From JAPOXR01 sp965199765 (lineage in GTDB: Bacteria > Pseudomonadota > Alphaproteobacteria > Rhodobacterales > Rhodobacteraceae), in assembly GCA_965199765.1 (NCBI GenBank), contig CBDATC010000001.1, positions 1,178,001 through 1,242,000 of the forward strand: DNA of 64,000 bases, read 5' to 3'. The notes under the pieces are model-generated. The model ran no database searches, had not been told where the DNA came from, and saw only the letters and a program-made list of their open reading frames with translations. Position 1 is the first letter of the stretch. Each line of letters begins with the position of its first letter. This document shows positions 33,307-42,113 of this stretch, piece by piece. The position numbers and the translations under genes are program-made.

Positions 33307-34822
33307 CCTATCAAAATCCGGGACACACTCCGATTGTCTGGATTTTCACTCAGAGCCGGAACGCGGAGCCACGCTTCTTGAGGTCGCATTATCGATGACG
33401 CTGTTTACGTCATTGATTCTGTTGGCGAATGCAATCGTGTCCGATGAGTTGAAGCGAAGAAGCGCGATTGCGCTTGGGCAAGATCTTCGATTGATGACGC
33501 AATTCACCCGCCAATTTGTCGCCTCAGAATACGATCAAATCAGAAACAGTTTCATCCAACTTGGCGCCGGGGAAGCCGTTCGAGAGATTTCAATGAACGA
33601 AATTTCAGATGCTGGATTTTTGCCGCCTTCAATGCTGGCATCAGGAAACCACCGCAATGCCGAGGACCAAAAATACGGTTTGATGGTTCGCGCTGTGCGT
33701 CGGCTTGACACACATTTTCCCCAGACGACAATGACAATCGCCGAAATAGACGCTGACAGCGACGGAGCGGTTGACCTTCACTGGGTGGATGAGCGGGTCG
33801 AGAACGATGAATTGGATCTTGAGGCGGTTTTGGTTACTTTTGAGGGTAATGAAGTGCCCGCACAGTTCGGTAATTTGGCGGTAACAGCCTCCGAACTGGC
33901 GATTGCGGGATATATCCAGACAGCAGATAGCGCATTTGGACCTTATGGGAATTGGTCGATGAACCTCATTCCGTTTTCTGCACTGGATATATATCCGGAA
34001 GCTGGGCGGTTTGCGTCCATCGTCGCGCTTTCGGGTTTTGGCATTTTGGATTTCGCAAGCAACGTCCCGGCCTCTGAAACCGGCAATCCCTTTGAGAGAT
34101 GCCCAGGATTATCCGGTGCTGCGCTTGCAGCGTGCGCAGCCGCAAATGATGTCTACACCGGCATACAGTTTCAGTCTGCGGACATAAATGGAGATGGCCG
34201 TCCGGATCGATTTGGAGAAATCCGCGATGTTTACTCGATTCAAATGGGACCCCCGGCTGATAGCGACGGTGACGGGACTGCGGACAAGCTTCCGGACTTA
34301 ACCGGACTGCTGAGGATCGCTTGCTCGGACAGTGCGAATGCAACGATTTCGACAGGGACATTGCTGCTGGATTGCGCAAATATCGAACTCAGTGGCGATA
34401 CCAAAATTGCAGCTGACTTAACGGTAACTGGCGACTCGGTTGTAAGCGGTGGCGCCACAGTGCGCAGCGGTGTGAACGCAGAGCGGTTTCTGGCAGGCGT
34501 GATCGGCAATCAGGATCTGACGAAAGGAATTTATGCCGCTTCGGTCATCAGCATGATCGGAAACACCGAAGTTGTCCAACCCACCTGCAGTGATGCGGGA
34601 AGCGTCCCACAGATCTTTGCGGTTCCGGTTGCCTATTCGAGTCCGGATGGAAGTCCGGTGGTGGGCGTAAACGCGTTTGCGGAGGTTGTCTCAGGTGAAT
34701 CGAAATGGAAAATCCGCATGCAAGCTGCGCTTGATCGGGACAACGACAATGACGGAGATGCTGATATCGTTGAACTTTCGTCAATGTCAGATCATGTGCT
34801 TGCGCTTTCAAAGTGCGACTAA
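33296..34822 (+). CDS. pilV: PilV-like minor prepilin, thin-pilus tip adhesin
   Basis: A 508-residue protein with a class III/type IV prepilin N-terminus: leader ending ERG, then ATLLEVALSMTLFTSLILLA, with glutamate at +5 and cleavage after Gly. The ~170-residue following domain resembles the constant part of R64 PilV; GYIQTADSAFGPYGNWSMNL matches the GYVSSTD...GAFGGWSL block. The C-terminal 250 residues are a non-homologous tip region with Asp-rich, calcium-like segments (ADINGDGRPDR and SDGDGTADKLPD). No shufflon inversion repeats were noticed downstream. ATG 33296 is preferred over TTG 33284. It ends the four-gene cassette. Confidence 0.78.
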   Translation: MQADLSKSGTHSDCLDFHSEPERGATLLEVALSMTLFTSLILLANAIVSDELKRRSAIALGQDLRLMTQFTRQFVASEYDQIRNSFIQLGAGEAVREISMNEISDAGFLPPSMLASGNHRNAEDQKYGLMVRAVRRLDTHFPQTTMTIAEIDADSDGAVDLHWVDERVENDELDLEAVLVTFEGNEVPAQFGNLAVTASELAIAGYIQTADSAFGPYGNWSMNLIPFSALDIYPEAGRFASIVALSGFGILDFASNVPASETGNPFERCPGLSGAALAACAAANDVYTGIQFQSADINGDGRPDRFGEIRDVYSIQMGPPADSDGDGTADKLPDLTGLLRIACSDSANATISTGTLLLDCANIELSGDTKIAADLTVTGDSVVSGGATVRSGVNAERFLAGVIGNQDLTKGIYAASVISMIGNTEVVQPTCSDAGSVPQIFAVPVAYSSPDGSPVVGVNAFAEVVSGESKWKIRMQAALDRDNDNDGDADIVELSSMSDHVLALSKCD

Positions 34823-34866
34823 CGGGAATTGTTGGAAGTGCCAGGATCAATTGAGGCGTTTAAGGC

Positions 34867-35337
34867 TTAGTCAGCAAGAAACTCTCGAATTCTCGTTAAG
34901 AGGGACTCCCTGTCCCGCAATTCGCATTCCCAGAGCACTAAAGCACTCCAGTTTGCTTGGGACAGAGCTTCGATCTGCCGCTTGTCACGTTCCACATTGC
35001 CTTGAATTTTATTCGTCCAGTAAGCGGTGTTGGTTTTCGGGACGCGCTGACCATGTTTGCAGGTATGGCCGTGCCAGAAGCAACCATGGACAAAGATCAC
35101 CTTGCGGCGGCGGCCGAACACCAAATCAGGTTTTCCGGGCAGCGTTTTTCCATGAAGCCGATAGCGATAGCCCAATCCGTGGATTAATCGCCGCACGATC
35201 ATTTCGGGCCCAGTGTTTTTTGCGCGGATTTTGCTCATATTGCGGCTGCGTTCAGCGCTCGGAAGCGTATCCAATCCACGCGAAGCGGCTGATGATTCTG
35301 CTTTTTGCATTCTCATTTCAGATTCAACGGAAGACAC
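34867..35337 (-). CDS. vsr: Vsr very-short-patch-repair endonuclease
   Basis: A T:G mismatch endonuclease normally encoded beside a cytosine-5 methyltransferase. Diagnostic blocks: RSRNMSKIRAKNTGPEM, LPGKPDLVF (catalytic Asp), VIFVHGCFWHGHTC (catalytic and zinc His/Cys) and YWTNKIQGNVERDKRQI, then LVLWECELRDRESL. The 156-residue length is normal. Start is uncertain: GTG 35337 or an ATG a few codons in. No dcm-type methyltransferase is present within the window, so it is an orphan here. It converges on the pilV-like gene. Confidence 0.93.
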   Translation of the reverse strand: MSSVESEMRMQKAESSAASRGLDTLPSAERSRNMSKIRAKNTGPEMIVRRLIHGLGYRYRLHGKTLPGKPDLVFGRRRKVIFVHGCFWHGHTCKHGQRVPKTNTAYWTNKIQGNVERDKRQIEALSQANWSALVLWECELRDRESLLTRIREFLAD

Positions 35338-35536
35338 TCGGTTTTTTCATCACGTGAAGAAAATCAGTCAATTTGCATTTCGTCGCGGTTCAAACCAGCC
35401 AACTCTTTTTCGATCAGTCTGAACTAAACACAATGACACACAATAAATCCAGCCACCAGTTGGAGATCTGAGGGTGTCTTTTCGATTTGCTTTGGGTAAG
35501 AGCAAAAACGAAGTTTGAAAAGATGCGAAGGCTGGA

Positions 35537-36994
35537 ATGGCGAGACCGATCACCACCTACAGCGGGCCGGACCTCTGTGCATTGCCAGCCCGGGAAGCTG
35601 TCCGGATGTTGCGGGCAAAGGAAGTCACACCAAGCGAATTGCTGGATGCGGCTCTGCAGCGGGTGGAACAAGTAGAACCAAAAGTTAATGCTACAATAAT
35701 TCGAGCGCGGGACCGGGCCAGCGCGGCTATCGAACAGCTGGAGCAAAGAGCCGTCGATGCTTCGGATCATCCTGGTTGGCTGGCCGGTCTCATTGTAGGC
35801 ATCAAAGATCTTATTGACGTAGCCGGACTTCCAAATACCTGTGGCAGCCCGGCGCTTGTGGACTATGTGCCAAAAGAATCGGACGCTCTGATTGACAGGC
35901 TTGAAGCTCGCGGCGCAGTCATAGGTGGGAAGACCAACACGCCGGAATTCGGCGCAGGTGCCAACACCTTCAATGCGGTTTTCGGCATCACCAGGAATCC
36001 ATGGAACACCGCTCGCAACGCAGGCGGATCGTCAGGCGGGTCAGCGGTAGCGCTTGCAACAGGGGAATTCTGGCTGTGCCATGGTTCAGACTTGGCCGGT
36101 TCGCTGCGAACTCCAGCAAATTTCTGTGGAGTGGTCGGCTTCAGACCCAGCCCCGGCAGAGTTGGCGGCGGTCCCGCCGATACAGCATTTGCGCCTGAGG
36201 CAGTTGACGGGCCGATGGCGCGCGATGTCCGTGATACAGCTTTGTTGTTGGATGCAATGTGCGGATATGATCCGCGTCATCCGATCAGCCTGCCGGAGCC
36301 TGCGCGGTCCTACCAGGATGCGGTTGAGGAAAATCCCGGGCTCATTCGCTTGGCATTTGCTGAAGATCTGGGAGGTTTCGCTCCGGTCGAGTCGGAAATC
36401 CGTGAAATCCTGAGAAATGCGGTCAGCAAGGTCGAGGACAAAACGCTGTCGGTGGATGACGCTTGTCCGAAACTGGATGGTTTGAACGACACATACCTGA
36501 CATTGCGGGGAATTCATTACGGCGCTGTCACGGATCATTTGCCAGAGAACGCAAAGCGGCATTTCAAGAGGACTCTGCGCGAAAACGCTGAATTCGGACG
36601 AAATCTAACATCAGCCCAAATTTACAAGGCGATGAGGAACAAGACTCGACTCTATCATACAATGCATCGGTTTTTGGCGGAATTTGATGTCTTGGCCTTG
36701 CCGAATACCGGAATTGCGCCTGGTCCCGTTGAAGTTGAATACCCTCCATTCGTTGATGGGGTGGAAATGGGCGACTATGTCGAATGGCTGCGGTTTTCAT
36801 TTCTTGCGACGACAACCGGTTTGCCAGCGCTTTCGCTTCCTGTCGGCTTCACCTCCGGCGGTATGCCGGTCGGCATTCAGCTCATAGGACGACCGCGCGG
36901 CGAAGATCGATTGCTGCAGGTGGCTTTGACCATTGAACGAAGATTGAATTTACCCATCGGACCGATCGATCCGATTGTCCCAAAACCGAATTGA
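35537..36994 (+). CDS. Amidase (amidase signature family)
   Basis: A 485-residue cytoplasmic amidase with the Ser-cisSer-Lys triad: Lys in IVGIKDLIDVAG, cis-Ser in NAGGSSGGSAVALATG, nucleophile Ser in GSDLAGSLRTPANFCG. The fold extends to MPVGIQLIGRPRGEDRLLQV near the C-terminus, which is typical of the family. Substrate is not predictable; GatA is unlikely because no gatC/gatB neighbour exists. GAAGG precedes ATG 35537. It lies head-to-tail against the Dpp-type transporter operon and upstream of peptide-active hydrolases, suggesting amide or peptide use. Confidence 0.92.
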   Translation: MARPITTYSGPDLCALPAREAVRMLRAKEVTPSELLDAALQRVEQVEPKVNATIIRARDRASAAIEQLEQRAVDASDHPGWLAGLIVGIKDLIDVAGLPNTCGSPALVDYVPKESDALIDRLEARGAVIGGKTNTPEFGAGANTFNAVFGITRNPWNTARNAGGSSGGSAVALATGEFWLCHGSDLAGSLRTPANFCGVVGFRPSPGRVGGGPADTAFAPEAVDGPMARDVRDTALLLDAMCGYDPRHPISLPEPARSYQDAVEENPGLIRLAFAEDLGGFAPVESEIREILRNAVSKVEDKTLSVDDACPKLDGLNDTYLTLRGIHYGAVTDHLPENAKRHFKRTLRENAEFGRNLTSAQIYKAMRNKTRLYHTMHRFLAEFDVLALPNTGIAPGPVEVEYPPFVDGVEMGDYVEWLRFSFLATTTGLPALSLPVGFTSGGMPVGIQLIGRPRGEDRLLQVALTIERRLNLPIGPIDPIVPKPN

Positions 36995-37069
36995 TCGAAA
37001 CCGCGCTGAAACGGCGTCAGCGGCAATGGATTAGGTCAAAAGCATGAGTTTGTGTCTGCCGGAAAGCGA

Positions 37070-38671
37070 TTAGAATCGGCGGCCTTGTCCAGGAGCCGCG
37101 GCTAGCAAATCCTTGGTATATTGGTCGCTTGGATCAGAATAAACCTCCGCGGTCGGCCCATCCTCCACAAGTTGACCGCGCTGCATAACCATGATCCGAT
37201 CACAGATCTGCGCGGCGACGCGGAGATCATGCGTAATGAACAGCATTGCCAAGCTGAATTTCCGCTTCACTTCATCAAGCAAATCCAAAACCTGGGCCTG
37301 AACCGAAACATCAAGCGCGGATACAGCCTCGTCTGCGATCAAGATCAAAGGCTCCATCGCCAAGGCACGGGCAATGCAGATCCTCTGGCGCTGCCCGCCG
37401 GAAAATTGGTGGGGAAACCGATCAAGCGTGTCCGCCGAAAGCCCTACGATTTCAATCAGCTCCCGCGCCTTCTGCCAAGCTTGTTCGGCCGATACGCCGA
37501 AATTCATCGGGCCTTCGACGATTGAATTTCCCACAGTCCGCCGCGGATTCAATGAGCGGTAAGGATCCTGGAAGACAATCTGTATCTGATGTCTTAACGG
37601 ACGCAAACGTCTTTGTGTCATATCGGCGATGTTGACGCTGTCCAGCAGGATTTCGCCAGAGGTCGGGTCGATAAGCCGCATGATGCAGCGCGCCACGGTT
37701 GATTTGCCGGAACCGCTTTCACCGACTATACCCAGTGTTTCGCCGCGCCTCAAGGACAGTGAAATATCCTGCGCAGCCCGAACAACGCGCCCGCGGCCAA
37801 ACCAAGTAGCGGCACCGTAGGTTTTGTCTAAATCCACCGTTTTCACCGCCACCTTGCCATCGGCCATTGATCGTTCGGGCGGTTCCATTGAAGGCACTGC
37901 ATCAATGAGCAAGCGTGTGTAAGGATGGGAAGGGGCCGCCAAAACATCTTCCACCTTGCCTTGTTCCACAATCAATCCATCTTGCATGACAACCACCCGG
38001 TCAGCGATTTCAGCGACGACTCCGAAATCATGGGTAATGAATAAAACGCCCATCCCCCGCTGTGCCTGAAGGTCTTTGATCAGCTGCAGGATGCGCGCTT
38101 GTGTGGTAACGTCCAAGGCTGTGGTCGGCTCGTCGGCGATCAGCAGGCTTGGAGCGAGCGCCAGCGCCATAGCGATCATGATGCGCTGACGCTGCCCGCC
38201 GGAGAGCTGATGCGGATAGGATTCGGCAAGCCGCTTCGGCTCAGGCAACTGCACATCCTGTAAAGCTTGCAGAACCTTTTCCTTTCGCTGCTGCAGAGAA
38301 AGCACTGCGTGTATCTCCAGCATTTCAGCTATTTGATCGCCGACCTTCATGACCGGATTGAGGGCCGTCATCGGTTCTTGAAAAATCATTGCCATCCGCT
38401 CGCCGCGCAGTTTGCGCAGCTGCTTATCGTTCAGCGATAAGAGATCGGTGGACTCCAGAAGGATCGATTTGGCGGTTGGTGTCAGTGCCCGGCGGTCAAG
38501 CAGTCCCATAACCGCGAACGCGGTGACGGATTTGCCAGAACCGCTTTCACCAACCACACAGACGATTTCACCGCGTTCGACGCTGAGATGAATATTTTGA
38601 ATGGCGAATTCGCGGTCGGCGGATTCGGGCAGGCTGACAGTCAGGTCTTTGATTTCAAGAACTGTGCTCAC
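37070..38671 (-). CDS. Peptide ABC transporter ATPase, fused DppD-DppF type
   Basis: A 533-residue protein with two nucleotide-binding domains. Domain 1: VGESGSGKSVTAFAVMGLL, LSGGQRQRIMIAMALA, LIADEPTTALDV. Domain 2: VGESGSGKSTVARCIMRL, FSGGQRQRICIARALA, LIADEAVSALDV. Each is followed by an oligopeptide/dipeptide C-terminal region (SHPYTRLLIDA and SDQYTKDLLAA). GTG 38671 overlaps the permease stop as GTGA; the frame is open upstream but inside that gene. Would energise the permeases at 38668-40478. Confidence 0.94.
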   Translation of the reverse strand: MSTVLEIKDLTVSLPESADREFAIQNIHLSVERGEIVCVVGESGSGKSVTAFAVMGLLDRRALTPTAKSILLESTDLLSLNDKQLRKLRGERMAMIFQEPMTALNPVMKVGDQIAEMLEIHAVLSLQQRKEKVLQALQDVQLPEPKRLAESYPHQLSGGQRQRIMIAMALALAPSLLIADEPTTALDVTTQARILQLIKDLQAQRGMGVLFITHDFGVVAEIADRVVVMQDGLIVEQGKVEDVLAAPSHPYTRLLIDAVPSMEPPERSMADGKVAVKTVDLDKTYGAATWFGRGRVVRAAQDISLSLRRGETLGIVGESGSGKSTVARCIMRLIDPTSGEILLDSVNIADMTQRRLRPLRHQIQIVFQDPYRSLNPRRTVGNSIVEGPMNFGVSAEQAWQKARELIEIVGLSADTLDRFPHQFSGGQRQRICIARALAMEPLILIADEAVSALDVSVQAQVLDLLDEVKRKFSLAMLFITHDLRVAAQICDRIMVMQRGQLVEDGPTAEVYSDPSDQYTKDLLAAAPGQGRRF

Positions 38672-39537
38672 CGCATGGTCCGTGCAATACGCGGGTCCAG
38701 CGTGTCGCGAAGACCGTCGCCGACGAAATTCACCGCCAAAACCGTCAAAGCCAGCGCGAGTCCTGGAAAGAAAATGATCCACGGCGTCAGCTGAAAATAA
38801 GTTCGGCCTTCCGACATGATGTTCCCCCAGGAAGGGATCTCGGGAGGAATGCCAGCGCCCAGAAAACCAAGTATCGCCTCCAGCAGCATTGCCGACCCGC
38901 AAATGTAAGTCGCCTGCACGATCAGTGGGGCGAATGTATTGGGAAGGATGTGGCGATGCATGATTTGCACCGTGTGCGTTCCGGAAGCGATCGCAGCCTC
39001 AACATACGGTTCCTCGCGCACAGTCAGGACAACTGATCGGACTAAACGAACAACGCGAGGGATTTCTGGAATTACGATGGCAATCACAACGGTTGACAGT
39101 GTCGCGCCCGACAGCGAGATCATCGCGATGGCCAGCAAGATTGCCGGAATGGACATCAGCCCGTCCATAATCCGCATGATGATTGCTTCCAGAGCACGAA
39201 TGTATCCGGCGATGAGGCCTAGGACCAAGCCAATGGCAACGGCAATCATCGCGACGGCAAGTCCGACCGTTAATGAAACCCGCGCGCCATTGAGGACGCG
39301 CGAGAACACATCGCGTCCCAGCATGTCGGTCCCGAATAGAGCCAGTCCATCGGGGGCTTTCAGCCGGTTGACTGGATTGATGGTTACGGGATCGGCGGTG
39401 AAAAGCGGTCCGAATATTGCAAGCGCGACGATTGCCAGCAAGATCAGCCCGCCCCAGAATATGCTGCGATGACCGATAAGCAGATTAAGCAGCTTGGGGT
39501 CTTTGCCGATAGACTGAATCACCGCTGTATCGGTCAA
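38668..39537 (-). CDS. Peptide ABC transporter permease (DppC-like)
   Basis: A 289-residue membrane protein. Landmarks: NPVNRLKAPDGLALFGTDML (periplasmic loop, with FGTD and LGRDVFSRVL), then GLVLGLIAGYIRALEAIIMR, ILPNTFAPLIVQ and the C-terminal GDGLRDTLDPRIARTMR, all typical of DppC. Overlaps both neighbours by 4 bases. Confidence 0.95.
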   Translation of the reverse strand: MTDTAVIQSIGKDPKLLNLLIGHRSIFWGGLILLAIVALAIFGPLFTADPVTINPVNRLKAPDGLALFGTDMLGRDVFSRVLNGARVSLTVGLAVAMIAVAIGLVLGLIAGYIRALEAIIMRIMDGLMSIPAILLAIAMISLSGATLSTVVIAIVIPEIPRVVRLVRSVVLTVREEPYVEAAIASGTHTVQIMHRHILPNTFAPLIVQATYICGSAMLLEAILGFLGAGIPPEIPSWGNIMSEGRTYFQLTPWIIFFPGLALALTVLAVNFVGDGLRDTLDPRIARTMR

Positions 39538-40478
39538 TAGCGGATCCTCGGATCAAGAAGTGTGTAACACAGATCAATCACAAGATTGATGAAAATGTAA
39601 ACAAAGCTGAAGAACAGCATCAGCCCTTGGATGATCGGGTAATCCCGGGCCAGAACAGCATCAAGGACAAGCCGTCCCAAGCCAGGGATATTGTAGACGC
39701 TCTCGGTAACAACCACACCGCCGATCAGAAGAGCAATGCCGATTCCGATTATTGTGACAATTGGCACCGCCGCATTGCGCAGAGCATGCCTCAGCAGAAT
39801 CCGCACCTCGGACTGGCCTTTGGCACGGGCCGTGCGGATATAGTCTTCTTCCAAAACGTCCATGACCGAAGCGCGCGTCATGCGTGAAATCAATGCAATG
39901 AAAATCACGCTCAGCGTCACTGACGGAAGGGCGATATGTCGTAGAAATTGCAGGGGGCCGTCAGTAAAAGGCGATTTATACCCTTGAACCGGGAAGACGT
40001 TGAGCGACAGCGAGAAGACGTAGATCAGAATGTAACCCAGCACAAAAACAGGGACTGAGAATCCGCCGACCGAGAACAGCATGACAATTCGGTCAATGAA
40101 ACCCCCGGAACGGTAGGCCGCGATTGTTCCAAGCGGAACGGCGATCAACACGGAAAACACAATCGTCGTAAGCGACAAAAAGAGTGTGGGTTCGAGTCTC
40201 TGTCCAATGAGAACGGCAACCGGCTTGTTCGAAAAAATCGAGGTCCCCAGATCGCCTTGCAAAATGCCGCCCAGCCAGCGAAAAAACTGAACAACAATAG
40301 GGTCGGAAAGTCCAAGCTGTTCCCGAATGCGCTGAACGTCCTCGGCTGTCGCATAATCGCCTGCGATTACAGCCGCGGGATCCCCCGGGGCGACACGCAG
40401 AAGCACGAACACGAAAAGCGCCACAACCCCCATGACGGGGATTGTGGAAAGAATACGGTACAGGACGTAGTTCACCAT
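39534..40478 (-). CDS. Peptide ABC transporter permease (DppB-like)
   Basis: A 314-residue membrane protein opening YVLYRILSTIPVMGVVALFV with RVAPGDPAAVIAG next, the classic DppB start. IRTARAKGQSEVRILLRHAL is the EAA-like coupling motif and CYTLLDPRIRY the characteristic C-terminus. Paired with the DppC-like gene by a 4-base overlap. Confidence 0.95.
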   Translation of the reverse strand: MVNYVLYRILSTIPVMGVVALFVFVLLRVAPGDPAAVIAGDYATAEDVQRIREQLGLSDPIVVQFFRWLGGILQGDLGTSIFSNKPVAVLIGQRLEPTLFLSLTTIVFSVLIAVPLGTIAAYRSGGFIDRIVMLFSVGGFSVPVFVLGYILIYVFSLSLNVFPVQGYKSPFTDGPLQFLRHIALPSVTLSVIFIALISRMTRASVMDVLEEDYIRTARAKGQSEVRILLRHALRNAAVPIVTIIGIGIALLIGGVVVTESVYNIPGLGRLVLDAVLARDYPIIQGLMLFFSFVYIFINLVIDLCYTLLDPRIRY

Positions 40479-40532
40479 GGAAATCGTTCTGGAGTGTTCG
40501 TGAGCATGTGGGTCACGACACCGCCAGTGCGA

Positions 40533-42113
40533 CTATTCGACAGTGATGTTCCAGAAGAACTGCACCGGCGATTTTATCAGACCCTTGACCGAGTTGCGGT
40601 AAGCGACCGGGACAAAAAACTGCCCCAGCTGACCGGATGCGCCGATCGTCCAAAGCCGTTCCTGCACTTTCGTCGCATGCTCTTTTTTCGCATCCAGTGT
40701 GCTGGCGACGGCGAATGCCTTGCGCGCCTCTTCGAGCTCGGCATCTTCGGGCCAACCAAACCATCCCGCATCCGGGTTGCCGGAGAAAGCGATGGCCATC
40801 GGGTCAAGGACATCAGCGCCGATCCACCAGGTGTGGAACATATTCCAGCCGCCGTCCGAAACGGGTTCACGCAAGGCGCGGCGCGAGGTAAGCGTGGACC
40901 AATCCATGGCTTGAACATCGACAGTGAAGCCGGCAGCGCGAAGCTTTTCGGCTGTTACGAGGGAAAAGACCGAAAGAGCTTGTATGTCGGTCGGCTGCAT
41001 GATCACCACCGGAGTACCATCATAGTTGGTGGCTGCAAGCGCTTCCTTGGCACGATCGACCGAGCCGGTCTTAATGCCTTCGGAAGCCACTTCGCTGGCA
41101 AAATTCGTTCCGCATGGATAGACAGAGTAGCACGTCATCCAGAATTTCGGATCACCGAAAGCGGCAGCAAGGTAATCCTCCTGTTTCATGGCGAGAATCG
41201 CTGCCTGTCGGATTTCCACATCATCAAAAGGCGGATGCAAATGGTTGAATCGGGCGAAACCGATATTTCCTAACGGGTCATTCACTTCGACAACGATGTC
41301 GGGGTTGGATGACAGAATAGGCATCAAATCATTGCTGGGGGCTTCAAAAAAGTCGACTTCGCCAGCCATGAGAGCGTTCATCGCGGTCGTTTGATCTGGG
41401 AAGTAGGTCCAGATGACCTTGTCGACGCCAGCGACTTTGCCTCCCGACGCAGCGGATGCCGGCTCACTGCGCGGAACATAATCTTCAAATTTGGTATAAA
41501 CAACCTGCGATCCTGGAATCCACTCATCTTCTTGAAAGACAAACGGACCTGAACCGGTATAGTCCGTGATCTGTTCGAATGGGTCGGTCATCGCCACTTC
41601 CTTGGGCATAATGAACGGCACATTGGAGGAGATTTTGCCGAGCGCTTCGATAACCAGTCCGAACGGCTGAGACAGATTCAGAACCACGGTGTCTTCATCT
41701 GCCGCTTCCAGGCTGCCAACATTGCTAAATAACTGCTGGCCCATGCCGTCACGCTTACCCCATCGCTCAAGCGATGCCACTACGTCTTCGGCAGTTACTG
41801 GCGATCCATCATGAAACTTCAATCCTGGCCGCAGGTTGAATGTCCACGCCATGCCGTCATCAGAGACGGACCAAGTGTCGACCATCTGCGGTTGCGGTGT
41901 AAAAGATTCGTCCATCGCGAACAGGGTGTCATAGATCATGTATCCGTGGTTGCGGGATATGTACGCCGTGGTCCAAATCGGGTCGAGGTTTTTGAGGTCC
42001 GCGTGCGGAATGACGCGTAGGACCGTTTCACTGAAAGCTGCTGATCCGGCTAAGATAGCTGAAACCACCAGTGCGGACGACGACAGCGATTTCGCCAAAG
42101 GAATTTTGTTCAT
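40533..42113 (-). CDS. Peptide-type extracellular solute-binding protein (family 5, DppA-like)
   Basis: A 526-residue exported protein with a Sec signal (MNKIPLAKSLSSSALVVSAI, cleavage near SAAFSE) and no lipobox. The mature part starts VLRVIPHADLKNLDPIWTTA, typical of SBP_bac_5; LRPGLKFHDGSPVTAEDVVA is the diagnostic block. RBS AGGAG lies just upstream. The gene heads the operon binding-protein, permease, permease, fused ATPase. Ligand may be a peptide, a modified amino acid or an amide; neighbouring hydrolases favour peptide-like compounds. Confidence 0.94.
   Translation of the reverse strand: MNKIPLAKSLSSSALVVSAILAGSAAFSETVLRVIPHADLKNLDPIWTTAYISRNHGYMIYDTLFAMDESFTPQPQMVDTWSVSDDGMAWTFNLRPGLKFHDGSPVTAEDVVASLERWGKRDGMGQQLFSNVGSLEAADEDTVVLNLSQPFGLVIEALGKISSNVPFIMPKEVAMTDPFEQITDYTGSGPFVFQEDEWIPGSQVVYTKFEDYVPRSEPASAASGGKVAGVDKVIWTYFPDQTTAMNALMAGEVDFFEAPSNDLMPILSSNPDIVVEVNDPLGNIGFARFNHLHPPFDDVEIRQAAILAMKQEDYLAAAFGDPKFWMTCYSVYPCGTNFASEVASEGIKTGSVDRAKEALAATNYDGTPVVIMQPTDIQALSVFSLVTAEKLRAAGFTVDVQAMDWSTLTSRRALREPVSDGGWNMFHTWWIGADVLDPMAIAFSGNPDAGWFGWPEDAELEEARKAFAVASTLDAKKEHATKVQERLWTIGASGQLGQFFVPVAYRNSVKGLIKSPVQFFWNITVE

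Noticed and set aside
35346..35361. TTCATCACGTGAAGAA, reminiscent of parS
   Set aside because: Only the CACGTGA core matches; several positions of the palindrome fail, and it lies in the vsr upstream region.
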